NCBI GenBank assembly: GCA_964541695.1
Contig: CAZIRB010000014.1
Location: 1-30,979 of the forward strand
Source: CAZKGE01 sp964541695
GTDB lineage: Bacteria; Bacillota; Clostridia; Christensenellales; CAG-138
Reading direction: 5' to 3'
Length of the DNA stretch: 30,979 nucleotides
This document shows, piece after piece, positions 9,071 to 16,509 of the stretch. The notes beneath the pieces are model-generated. The model was not told where the DNA came from. It ran no database searches and saw nothing but the letters and a program-made list of their open reading frames with translations. How positions within the stretch are numbered: position 1 is the stretch's first letter; the number at the start of each line of letters is the position of its first letter. Position numbers and translations under genes: made by a program.

Positions 9071-9925
9071 CTATACGCCCGAATAGGCCGAGAACCCGCC
9101 GTCGACCGGTATCACCGTGCCGTTGACAAAGCCGGACGCCTCCTTGCAAACAAGCCACAGCAGTGTGCCGAACAGCTCCTCCGGCTCGCCGAAGCGCCCC
9201 ATCGGCGTCATGTTGATGATCCGGCCGGAGCGCTCGGTATAGCTGCCGTCCGCGTTGAAAAGCAGGTTCTGGTTCTGCTGCGTCTTGAAGAAGCCGGGCG
9301 CGATCGCGTTGACGCGGATGCCCACCTTGGCAAGATGCACGGCGAGCCACTGCGTAAAGTTGGACACCGCCGCCTTGGCGCCGCTGTACGCGGGCGTTTT
9401 GGTCAAAGGGGAAAAGGCGCTCATCGAGGAGATGTTGATGATGCTCGCGCCCGGGCGGTCGATCATGTCCCTTGCAAACGCCTGCGTGGTGATCAGCGCG
9501 CCCAGAAAGTTCAGGTTGAACACAAACTCGACGCCCTTGGGGTCCAGGTCGAAGAACGTGACGATACCGTCGTGCGGATTCAGGTCCTCCCGGAACAGGT
9601 ATTCCTTCGTGGTAGTCCCCTTGGGGTTGTTGCCGCCCGCGCCGTTGATCAGGATGTCGCAGGGCCCGAGCTCCGCAAGGACCCTCGCTCTCGCGGCGAG
9701 CATGCTGTCCAGCTCCAGCACGTTCGCGCCGACGCCGATGGCGGAACGGCCCTCCGCGCGTATCTGCGCCGCGACCTGCTCCGCGGCCTCAACATTGATG
9801 TCCAGCAGCGCCACGTTCGCGCCGCATTCGGCCAGCACGCGCGCAAAGCTGCTGCAAAGCACGCCGCCCGCGCCCGTGACAACAGCGGTTTTTCCGGTCA
9901 GATCGATGTGAAACGGCAAATTCAT
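9071..9925 (-). CDS. uxuB: D-mannonate oxidoreductase, short-chain dehydrogenase type
   Basis: 284 residues. NAD(P)-dependent enzyme reducing D-fructuronate to D-mannonate in the hexuronate pathway. It is the short-chain dehydrogenase form found in Firmicutes (Bacillus YjmF type), not the long-chain UxuB of enterobacteria. Visible: 'LTGKTAVVTGAGGVLCSSFA' nucleotide-binding start, 'INGAGGNNP' with the long insert typical of this group, catalytic Ser in 'INISSMSAF', YSGAK Tyr/Lys pair, and C-terminal 'VNGTVIPVDGG'. Ribosome site AAGGAGGGG precedes the ATG. Last gene of the leftward operon; it has an additional promoter of its own at 10007-10035. The match to the YjmF group is from memory of the motifs, so a related sugar-acid reductase is the alternative. 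Confidence 0.88.
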   Translation of the reverse strand: MNLPFHIDLTGKTAVVTGAGGVLCSSFARVLAECGANVALLDINVEAAEQVAAQIRAEGRSAIGVGANVLELDSMLAARARVLAELGPCDILINGAGGNNPKGTTTKEYLFREDLNPHDGIVTFFDLDPKGVEFVFNLNFLGALITTQAFARDMIDRPGASIINISSMSAFSPLTKTPAYSGAKAAVSNFTQWLAVHLAKVGIRVNAIAPGFFKTQQNQNLLFNADGSYTERSGRIINMTPMGRFGEPEELFGTLLWLVCKEASGFVNGTVIPVDGGFSAYSGV

Positions 9926-10006
9926 GATGACCCCTCCTTGTTGATAGCCAATGATAGACGATTATGCTGGCCCGTACTTGCCTGCCATATTTGTATCACT
10001 GTCGTA

Positions 10007-10035
10007 TTTATATATAGGAAATCGTCCAATATCAA
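10007..10035 (-). promoter_or_regulatory. Internal sigma-A type promoter before uxuB
   Basis: On the minus strand TTGATA (10030-10035), 17 bp, TATAAA (10007-10012) in the 209-nt gap between uxaC and uxuB. Two partial copies of the operator core occur around it: GCACGTACTTTG overlapping the -35 box, and GGCAAGTAC downstream at about 9974-9982. Each matches only about half of the palindrome seen at 17406-17419, so regulation by the same protein is a guess. Confidence 0.6.
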
Positions 10036-10134
10036 AGTACGTGCCATGCAGGTGATTTGCCCGCCGATCATGCTGTACCTGGACAACCGCGCCACAGCCG
10101 CGGCGCTCTCCACAAAAAACCCCTCCGACCCATA

Positions 10135-11544
10135 TCAGACGGCAAAGCCGAAGAACCGGACGGCGTTATCGTAGCATATGTTTCTCACGATGGTCCCCAG
10201 CGCCTCCATGTGGTTGGGGTACTCCCCGTTCTCGACCAGGTTCCCGAGAAAATCGCATAGTATGCGCCGGAAATACTCGTGGCGCGAGTAGCTCAGGAAA
10301 CTGCGGCTGTCCGTCAGCATGCCGATAAACGCCCCCAGCGCGCCGAGGTTGGCAAGGTCGGTTAAGTGCTTCTCCATGCCGGCCTTGTGGTCGTTGAACC
10401 ACCACGCGCTGCCCATCTGCACGCGCGAGGCGCATGGCCCGTCCGTCTGGAAGCAGCCGGCGAGCGCCGCGATGACGGCGTTGTCGGCGGGGTTGAGCGA
10501 ATACAGCACCGTATTCGGGAGGGAACCGTCCCGCTCGAGCGCGTTGAGCAGCGCGGAGAGCTTGCGCGCGTTGGGCGTGTCGTCGATCGCGTCGAACCCG
10601 CTGTCCGGTCCCAGTTTTTTGTACATGACGGAGGAATTGTCGCGGATACAGCCGAAGTGGAGCTGCATCGCCCAGCCGCGGCCGGCGTACTCCCCGGCCA
10701 GAAAGCGAAGTATGCCCGTCTGGAACGCCTCGGCTTCGCGCGGGCCGACCGCCTCTCCCGCCAGCCCCTTTTCCAGTATGCCGTCCAGCTCGGCCTCCGT
10801 CGCCTCCTCGTAAACGCAGGCGTCGAGCGCGTGGTCGCTGACAAGGCAGCCGTTCCGTTGAAAGAAATCGAGCCGGAGCCGGAGCGCGCGCAAAAGGTCC
10901 TGATAGCCGCCTATGGCCAGGCCGCACGCCTTGCCCAGCTTTTCAACGTACGCCGCGAATCCCGGCTTGTGTACGCCCATGGCCTTGTCGGGACGGAAGG
11001 CGGGGAGTACTTTTGCAGGAGCGGCGGGGTCTGCGGCGATCCGGACGTGGGAATCCAGGCTGTCGGCCGGGTCGTCCGTCGTGCAGATCAGGCACACGTT
11101 GCTTTTCTTTATGATGCCGCGCACCGTCATGCCGGGTCGCGCGAGCGCTTCGTTGCACGCGCTATAAATGCGCGCCGCGCTTTTACCTGTGAGCGGCTCG
11201 TCGATGTTAAAATAACGCTTCAGCTCCAGATGCGTCCAGTGGTACAGCGGGTTGCCGGCCAAACTGGGCATCGTTTTCGCCCAGGCCTCGAATTTTTCGT
11301 ACGGATCGCCGTCGCCGGTGATCAGGCGCTCGGGCACGCCGCAGCAGCGCATCGCGCGCCATTTATAGTGGTCCTGGCCCAGCCACACGTCGGTGATGGA
11401 CGCGTACCGCCTGTCGTCCGCGATCTCCGCGGGGTCGATGTGGCAGTGGTAATCGATCACCGGGACCGCTTCGGCAAACTCATGGTACAGGCGCTTTGCG
11501 GTTTTTGTGGAGAGCAGAAAATCGTTGTTCAGAAAGCCCCTCAT
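10135..11544 (-). CDS. uxaC: Uronate isomerase (glucuronate/galacturonate isomerase)
   Basis: 469 residues, the usual family length. Converts D-glucuronate to D-fructuronate and D-galacturonate to D-tagaturonate, the first step of hexuronate breakdown. It has the amidohydrolase-fold metal motif HCHIDP near residue 34, 'WLGQDHYKWRAMRCCGV' and 'NPLYHWTHLELKRYF', all typical of UxaC, and near the end 'LTDSRSFLSYSRHEYFRRILCDFLG'. Ribosome site AAGGAGG lies 5 nt before the ATG. A 147-nt gap separates it from kdgK; it holds a possible weak promoter inside a CCCAGG/CCTGGG inverted repeat (11612-11650) but nothing I can call firmly. Confidence 0.96.
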   Translation of the reverse strand: MRGFLNNDFLLSTKTAKRLYHEFAEAVPVIDYHCHIDPAEIADDRRYASITDVWLGQDHYKWRAMRCCGVPERLITGDGDPYEKFEAWAKTMPSLAGNPLYHWTHLELKRYFNIDEPLTGKSAARIYSACNEALARPGMTVRGIIKKSNVCLICTTDDPADSLDSHVRIAADPAAPAKVLPAFRPDKAMGVHKPGFAAYVEKLGKACGLAIGGYQDLLRALRLRLDFFQRNGCLVSDHALDACVYEEATEAELDGILEKGLAGEAVGPREAEAFQTGILRFLAGEYAGRGWAMQLHFGCIRDNSSVMYKKLGPDSGFDAIDDTPNARKLSALLNALERDGSLPNTVLYSLNPADNAVIAALAGCFQTDGPCASRVQMGSAWWFNDHKAGMEKHLTDLANLGALGAFIGMLTDSRSFLSYSRHEYFRRILCDFLGNLVENGEYPNHMEALGTIVRNICYDNAVRFFGFAV

Positions 11545-11691
11545 GTACGCCTCCTTTTCGGCGGGTTTATGCGGCGCTGCCGCCCGTGCGGCCGCGATAA
11601 CAATCCGGGAACCCAGGGTATATCAAGTATAATAAAGTAAATCTCCTGGGGGAACGCATACGAAGCGCCGATCAGCAAATCCCCGCGGGCT

Positions 11692-12720
11692 CTATCGCTG
11701 CACCCTGCCCGAAGCGTCGCCGCCCATCAGCTTTTCGACCTCGGCGGCCGATACGCGGTTGTAGTCGCCCAATATCGAGTGCTTGAGGCAGCTCGCCGCG
11801 ACGGCAAACTCGAGCGCCCGCTTGCCGTCGGCATACGCGTTGTACGCGTAGATAAACCCCGCGGCGAACGAGTCCCCGCCGCCCACGCGGTCGACGATGT
11901 CCCGGATCTCATATTTTTTGCTCAGGCAGAACTCGTTCCCGTCGTTTAGGCACGCTGCCCAGCCGTTGATATCCGCGCTGACGCTTTCGCGCAGCGTGAT
12001 GGCGATCGCTTTTAGGTTGGGAAACAGCTTCAGCACCGTGTCGCCGAGCCGCCGGTACTGGTCGGTATCGAGCCTGCCGCCCGCAACGTCCACGTCGAGC
12101 CGGATGCCGAGCGATTTCTGGCAGTCCTCCTCGTTGGCTATGGCAAAGTCGCAGTATTTGACGAGCTCGGGCATCACGTCGGCAGCCGCCTCGCCGTACT
12201 TCCACAGCTTGTTGCGGTAGTTTAAATCGCACGAAACCGTCACGCACTTCGCCTTTGCGGCCCTTACCGCTTCCAGGGAAAGCTCCTTGGCGCTTTTGCT
12301 GAGCGCGGGCGTGATCCCCGTGATGTGGAACCATCCCGCGCCGTCGAATATCCTGTCCCAGTCGAAATCGCCCGGCTTGGCCTCGGCCAGCGCTGAGCCG
12401 TCCCGGTCGTAGATGACGTTGGACGGCCGCTGGTTCGCGCCGGACTCCAGAAAGTAGATGCCCATCCGCCTGCCGGCGCGCACGATGTTCGACGTGTCGA
12501 CGCCCCACTTGCGTAGCTCTTGGACGCAGCTGTCGCCTACGGCGTTTTTCGGCAGCGCGGTGACAAACGCGGTGTCCACCCCGTAGCTTGCGAGCGATAT
12601 GGCCACGTTTGCCTCGCCGCCGCCGAACGTCGCCTCCAGCACCGGCGACTGAAACAGCCGCTCAAACCCCGGCGATTTTAAGCGGAGCATGACCTCCCCG
12701 AACGTAACTGCTCTTTTCAT
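11692..12720 (-). CDS. kdgK: 2-dehydro-3-deoxygluconate kinase (PfkB family)
   Basis: 342 residues. Phosphorylates 2-keto-3-deoxygluconate (KDG) to KDPG with ATP. PfkB signatures: 'FGGGEANVAISLASYG' near residue 33 and the C-terminal 'VDRVGGGDSFAAGFIYA', where the Asp of GGGDS is the catalytic base. 'GIYFLESGANQRPSNVIYDR' is typical of the KDG kinase branch. Starts 13 nt after the aldolase stop, with ribosome site AAGGGGA, so the product of one enzyme is handed to the other (KDG to KDPG to aldolase). Somewhat longer than the usual 310-340 residues, with an 'LDVDVAGGRLDTDQYRRLG' insert. Confidence 0.93.
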   Translation of the reverse strand: MKRAVTFGEVMLRLKSPGFERLFQSPVLEATFGGGEANVAISLASYGVDTAFVTALPKNAVGDSCVQELRKWGVDTSNIVRAGRRMGIYFLESGANQRPSNVIYDRDGSALAEAKPGDFDWDRIFDGAGWFHITGITPALSKSAKELSLEAVRAAKAKCVTVSCDLNYRNKLWKYGEAAADVMPELVKYCDFAIANEEDCQKSLGIRLDVDVAGGRLDTDQYRRLGDTVLKLFPNLKAIAITLRESVSADINGWAACLNDGNEFCLSKKYEIRDIVDRVGGGDSFAAGFIYAYNAYADGKRALEFAVAASCLKHSILGDYNRVSAAEVEKLMGGDASGRVQR

Positions 12721-12733
12721 GGCCGATCCCCTT

Positions 12734-13690
12734 CTATTTCTGCATCAGATGCACGGCGAACCCGCCGATCTCTTCCTTTAGATAGACCGCCGCCGGCCGC
12801 CCCTCGGGCCCTTTTCTCGTGCTCCAGTCCACCGTAAAGCCGCGCCTCTCCAGATGGTACGCGGCCCGGCCGACGCTGTTGGTCAGTATCGCGATGTGCC
12901 CGTTTTTGCCCGGCCCGTCCGATTTGTTGACCTCGATCCTGCCCGCAAAGTTCGACGAGTTGCCCTGCTTGAGCGGGAACCCGAACCGCTCGGCGAACGC
13001 TCCTGCGACGCCGAGGGATTCGTCCGCGTCCTGCGCGTTGATGCCCACGTGCGCAAGGTCGAAGCCGAGCAGCGCATCGATCGAATCCCGGACGGTTTTG
13101 GTCACGCGCTCGAAGTTGCCCGCGCCGATGTCCTCCGGATTGCACAGCCAGCCGCCGCCGATCGCGTGAATATACGGCTTATCGGCGTAGTCGGCCAGAT
13201 TTTTTAGGTCGACCCCGCCCGTCGGAATGAACCGGACCATGCGGTACGGCCCGTACAGCGCTTTGCAGCCCTCGACCCCGCCGTAGACGCTCGCCGGAAA
13301 GAACTTCAGTATGTGCAGGCCGAGCGACAGCGCCGCGTCGATTTCCGTGGGCGTGACGCAGCCGGGCGTCACCGCGACGCCGTTGTCCAGGCACCAGCGC
13401 ACAAGCTCCGTATTGAGCCCCGGCGAGACGATGAACTCCGCGCCGGCGTCGACCGCTTCCTTCGCTTTTTCAACCGACAGCACCGTTCCCGCGCCGACCA
13501 GCATGGACGGGCACGCCTGTCTCACCTTGCGGATCGCCGGGATGCCTTGTTCGGTGCGCATGGTGATCTCCATCACGTCGAGGCCGCCGTCCTGCAAAGC
13601 TTTTGCAGCCGGAACGGCCTTGTCCGCGTCGTCCAGGACGGCGACGGGCACAAGCCCGATGCGTCCGATTTTCTCGAGTATGTTGTTCAC
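12734..13690 (-). CDS. eda: KDPG aldolase fused to a C-terminal VOC (glyoxalase-like) domain
   Basis: 318 residues against about 205-215 for a plain KDPG aldolase. Residues 1-210 are the class I aldolase: E41 in 'MEITMRT', 'VGAGTVLS' at 65-72, Schiff-base lysine K129 in 'HILKFFPAS', and phosphate-binding 'IPTGGV'. It cleaves KDPG to pyruvate and glyceraldehyde 3-phosphate. Residues about 211-318 form a VOC/glyoxalase-like domain ('DLAHVGINAQDADES', 'NGHIAILTNSVGRAAYHLERRGF', 'GGFAVHLMQK'), with histidines placed where VOC metal ligands usually are. The start is GTG with GGAGG 8 nt upstream. The VOC part may bind a metal and a related keto acid, or act as an epimerase or isomerase; its role is unknown. 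Confidence 0.93.
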   Translation of the reverse strand: MNNILEKIGRIGLVPVAVLDDADKAVPAAKALQDGGLDVMEITMRTEQGIPAIRKVRQACPSMLVGAGTVLSVEKAKEAVDAGAEFIVSPGLNTELVRWCLDNGVAVTPGCVTPTEIDAALSLGLHILKFFPASVYGGVEGCKALYGPYRMVRFIPTGGVDLKNLADYADKPYIHAIGGGWLCNPEDIGAGNFERVTKTVRDSIDALLGFDLAHVGINAQDADESLGVAGAFAERFGFPLKQGNSSNFAGRIEVNKSDGPGKNGHIAILTNSVGRAAYHLERRGFTVDWSTRKGPEGRPAAVYLKEEIGGFAVHLMQK

Positions 13691-13732
13691 GCCCGTACCT
13701 CCGTATGGTTTACAGTTGTTTGGTCGCCGTAT

Positions 13733-14485
13733 CTACACCGTCTCCCCGCCGTCGATCGACAGCGCGGCACCCGTCATGAACGAGACCCTATCGTCCGCGG
13801 CAAACAGGATGGCCTCCGCAATCTCGGACTCCTCGCCCAGACGTCCGATCGGTCCGGTCAGGGACGCGAGCGTCTTTTCGGGATCGTCGGACGCGCTGAT
13901 CCGCTGCTGTAGGGACGGGGTGCGCGTGGTGCCGGGGCATATGCTGTTGAACCGGATATTCCTGCGCATATACTCGGCGGCCATGGCCCGCGTCATCGAG
14001 AGGACCGCGCCTTTCGAGGCCGTATACGCGAGCCGGTTGGGAACGCCGCGTATGGCGATGGAGGAGGCGATGTTGACGACCGCGCCGCCGCCGGTTTTCA
14101 GCATGTGCTCCACGGCGTACTTGCACATCAGAAACGTGCCCTTTACGTTCACGGCCATCGTCCTGTCGAAGTCGGCCTCCCCGGTCGTTTCGAGCGAGCC
14201 GGGCGTCACGATGCCGGCGCAGTTGACCAGAATGTCCAGCTTCCCAAAGCTTGCGGCGACGGCGTCGATCATGCTCTTTGCGCTCGCCGGGTCCGCCACG
14301 TCCCCCTGCAGAAACATGGCCTCGGAGCCCTGGCCCGCAAACAGCGCCAGCGTTTCATCCTTCGTTTTCAGCGAGACATCGATGAGCGCCACCTTCGCGC
14401 CCTCTTTTGCAAACAGCAGTCCGGCCATCCGGCCGATTCCGGCGCCGCCGCCCGTCACGATCACAACCTTGCCGCCAAATCTCAT
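13733..14485 (-). CDS. Short-chain dehydrogenase, 2-keto-3-deoxy-sugar-acid dehydrogenase-like
   Basis: 250-residue NAD(P)-dependent oxidoreductase. Motifs: TGGGAGIG near residue 12, 'DILVNCAGIV', catalytic Ser in 'NIASSIAIRG', YTASK, and 'MTGAALSIDGGETV' at the end. The stretch 'GVPNRLAYTASKGAV' followed by 'FNSICPGTTRTPSLQQR' resembles the branch containing 2-keto-3-deoxy-L-fuconate dehydrogenase and human BDH2/DHRS6. In this operon it could oxidise a 2-keto-3-deoxy sugar acid or a hydroxy-acid intermediate. It lies 42 nt upstream of the aldolase gene. The class call is strong; the substrate is inference. A KduD-like role is the main alternative. Confidence 0.88.
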   Translation of the reverse strand: MRFGGKVVIVTGGGAGIGRMAGLLFAKEGAKVALIDVSLKTKDETLALFAGQGSEAMFLQGDVADPASAKSMIDAVAASFGKLDILVNCAGIVTPGSLETTGEADFDRTMAVNVKGTFLMCKYAVEHMLKTGGGAVVNIASSIAIRGVPNRLAYTASKGAVLSMTRAMAAEYMRRNIRFNSICPGTTRTPSLQQRISASDDPEKTLASLTGPIGRLGEESEIAEAILFAADDRVSFMTGAALSIDGGETV

Positions 14486-14549
14486 TCGTTCCCTCTCCTC
14501 TTCGGCTTTTTGCGCTTTGTCCGCGTGCGTTCAAAAAAAGACGCTTGCT

Positions 14550-15509
14550 TCAGAATTTGTTGATCTGGTACGGCGGCTTGCCGCCCTCCAGAACCAGCCG
14601 CACGTTCCAGGCGCATTTTGTCTTTAATTCGACGATCGATTCCTCCGTGCTGTATCCGGTGTGGTCCGTCAAAACGCAGTTGTCCAGCTGCAAAAATGGG
14701 CTGTCGCTTTTGAGCGGCTCGCTGTTGTGCGTGTCCAGCCCGGCGGCGGCTATGCGGTTTTCCTGCAGGGCCCGCACGAGCGCGCTGTCGTCGATCAGCG
14801 GCCCCCGCGACGTGTTGATCAGTATGGCCGTGTCCTGCATCAGCGACAGCGTGTTCCCGTTGATGATGCCGCGCGTTTCCTCGGTCACGGGCATGTGCAG
14901 CGAGATAAAGTCCCCGAGCGACAGCGCGTCCTCGAGGCTCGCCTTTTGCGCGCCGCACGAGCGGATCGTTTCCTCCGGAACATACGGATCGTAAACGAGG
15001 ATCCTGCCCAGCCCGAAGCCCGAGACCTTTCTGCACAGGGTTCTGGCGATGTTTCCAAAACCCAGGAGCGAGAGCGTTTTCCCTTTGATGCGGAACTCCT
15101 TCTCCTTTGCGATGTTCCAGCCGCCTTGACGCACCATCCTGTCCCGCGCGGAGATATGCCGAAGGCACGCGAACAGATGCCCGATCGCAAGGTCCGACAC
15201 GTCCTCCGCGCAATAATCCGGGACGTTGGCCACGACGATGCCCTTCTTCGTACAGGCCGGAACGTCGACATTGTCATACCCGACGCCATACCTGGATATG
15301 ACCCTGCACCTGTCCAGCCCCTGCGCCACCGCCGCCGTCATGGGCGCAAGATCGAGCAAAACGCCGTCCGCGTTTCGGCAAGCCTCCAAAAGCTGCGCCT
15401 CGCTCTTGCAATCGGCGACGATTAGCTCCGCGCCGCACTCCTCCAGAATGCTCCGCTCAATCTCATAGTCCCTGTGCCGATTGTCGGATACGACTACGGT
15501 ATACTGCAT
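14550..15509 (-). CDS. D-2-hydroxyacid dehydrogenase (CtBP / phosphoglycerate dehydrogenase-like)
   Basis: 319 residues from the ATG of MQYTVVVSD; a GTG four codons upstream is an alternative start (GGTGAG lies 4 nt before the ATG). N-terminal catalytic domain, then Rossmann domain with 'LSLLGFGNIARTL' (the third Gly of GxGxxG is Ala) and 'VYDPYV'. Active-site Arg in 'INTSRGPLID', Glu in 'THNSEPL' and His in 'LTDHTGYST' are all present, so it should be active. It interconverts a 2-keto acid and a D-2-hydroxy acid using NAD(H). The 'YGVGYDNVDV' and 'HTGYSTEES' stretches recall the CtBP-like clade. About 200 nt separate it from the bicupin gene upstream. The substrate in the pathway is unknown. 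Confidence 0.92.
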   Translation of the reverse strand: MQYTVVVSDNRHRDYEIERSILEECGAELIVADCKSEAQLLEACRNADGVLLDLAPMTAAVAQGLDRCRVISRYGVGYDNVDVPACTKKGIVVANVPDYCAEDVSDLAIGHLFACLRHISARDRMVRQGGWNIAKEKEFRIKGKTLSLLGFGNIARTLCRKVSGFGLGRILVYDPYVPEETIRSCGAQKASLEDALSLGDFISLHMPVTEETRGIINGNTLSLMQDTAILINTSRGPLIDDSALVRALQENRIAAAGLDTHNSEPLKSDSPFLQLDNCVLTDHTGYSTEESIVELKTKCAWNVRLVLEGGKPPYQINKF

Positions 15510-15644
15510 ACGCTCACCCACTCTTCGTTTTACTGTGATAAAAGCCGCCGTCGGTTTTTCCGGTCCTGAAACAAACCTGTCAACCGTAAAGTGAAGTTTG
15601 CCGGTCGGGCACGAGGCGGCCGGCCGAAAATATCATATGGATAA

Positions 15645-15681
15645 AACCTCCATTGCCGCGATGTTTCCGGCGACGGAGGTT
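15645..15681 (-). terminator. Intercistronic hairpin, possible attenuator
   Basis: On the minus strand AACCTCC and GGAGGTT pair, with an inner GCCG/CGGC stem, followed by only TTAT. It lies 36 nt after the second bicupin stop. With so weak a T-run it is more likely a partial terminator or message-end stabiliser that lets the two bicupins be made in excess over the enzymes downstream. Confidence 0.45.
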
Positions 15682-15717
15682 AAACCGCTTGTCGGGAGCC
15701 TTCAGTAAACGGTCAAA

Positions 15718-16491
15718 TCACTTTACTTCGCGCAAACTGCCGTTGAATATCTGCGCCAAATAGTATTTCTGGATATCTTCCTCAACAAAAACCCGGATCC
15801 AGGCATAGAACGCCTCTTTGCCGGGAGCCGCCGCCAGCTTATGGTCTTGGTCCGCCCGGACAAAGCTAAAATCGCCGGGCTCCTGCTGCACGGGAGCGTC
15901 GCCGCCGACGGTCAGCTCAAAATCGGAACGGCCGAGGCAGTAATTCCACTGGTGATAGATGCGATGCGCCTTTTCGTCGGTGCCCCCGCCGACGCCGCGC
16001 ACAACGCCTATGGAGATGTGGCCGATCTGGAACGGCTGAATGAGGCTCCAGGATTTCGTGCCGGGAAGCTTGCAGTCCTCATCGTACTGCACGCCGTCGC
16101 TGTAAAGCGAGAAGAACGGGAAATGCAGGTGCCAGGCGGCGTAAAAATTCCTGTCCCATTCGTTCATGCCGAACACGCCCATGACGAATTCGATGTCCTC
16201 GACGGCATGGACGGTGTAGGGCGTGCGATCAAAATCGGGCGCGAAGACGGCGGGCTCGCAGACGCGGAACAGTTCCGTGTCGGTTGTGATATAGCCCTCT
16301 TTTCCGTTAAAAATCAGGATGACGACATTGTCCGCGTCCAGGGCCGGGGACACTTGGCAGCCGGCTTTCAGCGAACACCGGTAGAACTTGACGCGGGCGA
16401 CCTCCTCGCCGGTTCGCAGCTCTTCCTTTGAAAAACCATTGTCAAACTTTAGGTTTGCATCCTTCGCTTCCACAACGTAATCGAGTTTCAT
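15718..16491 (-). CDS. Bicupin protein, second of a related pair
   Basis: 257 residues, cytoplasmic, no signal. Two cupin-like beta-barrel halves. The first runs around 'LKAGCQVSPALDADNVVILIFNGKEGYI' and 'YTVHAVEDIEFVMGVFG'. The second has 'HRIYHQWNYCLG', 'ELTVGGD', 'EPGDFSFVRADQDHKLAAAPGKEAFYAWIRVF', with histidines (HxxxH and DH) where cupin metals bind. It is clearly related to the next gene upstream: shared 'IHAV/VHAV...D-EFVM', 'CK-PG--S-S', 'GDxSFV...DH...A-PGK'. I do not recognise a named family. Being in a uronate operon, a KduI- or KdgF-like isomerase or ring-opening role is possible, but KduI itself does not match. Starts 18 nt after its neighbour's stop. Confidence 0.85.
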   Translation of the reverse strand: MKLDYVVEAKDANLKFDNGFSKEELRTGEEVARVKFYRCSLKAGCQVSPALDADNVVILIFNGKEGYITTDTELFRVCEPAVFAPDFDRTPYTVHAVEDIEFVMGVFGMNEWDRNFYAAWHLHFPFFSLYSDGVQYDEDCKLPGTKSWSLIQPFQIGHISIGVVRGVGGGTDEKAHRIYHQWNYCLGRSDFELTVGGDAPVQQEPGDFSFVRADQDHKLAAAPGKEAFYAWIRVFVEEDIQKYYLAQIFNGSLREVK

Positions 16492-16509
16492 AATGGTTCC
16501 CCCGTTCTT

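Noticed and set aside
8885..10174. 429-codon plus-strand frame opposite uxuB
   Set aside because: Antisense shadow of a clear SDR gene. The Cys/Gly-rich repeat near its start arises from the 25-bp DNA repeat.
11612..11650. Possible promoter (TATACT) inside a CCCAGG/CCTGGG inverted repeat before uxaC
   Set aside because: No acceptable -35 box at 16-18 bp; left as a remark in the uxaC entry.
15580..15592. TTGACA box on the minus strand before the D-2-hydroxyacid dehydrogenase
   Set aside because: The sequence 17 bp downstream is GAAAAA, not a -10 box.
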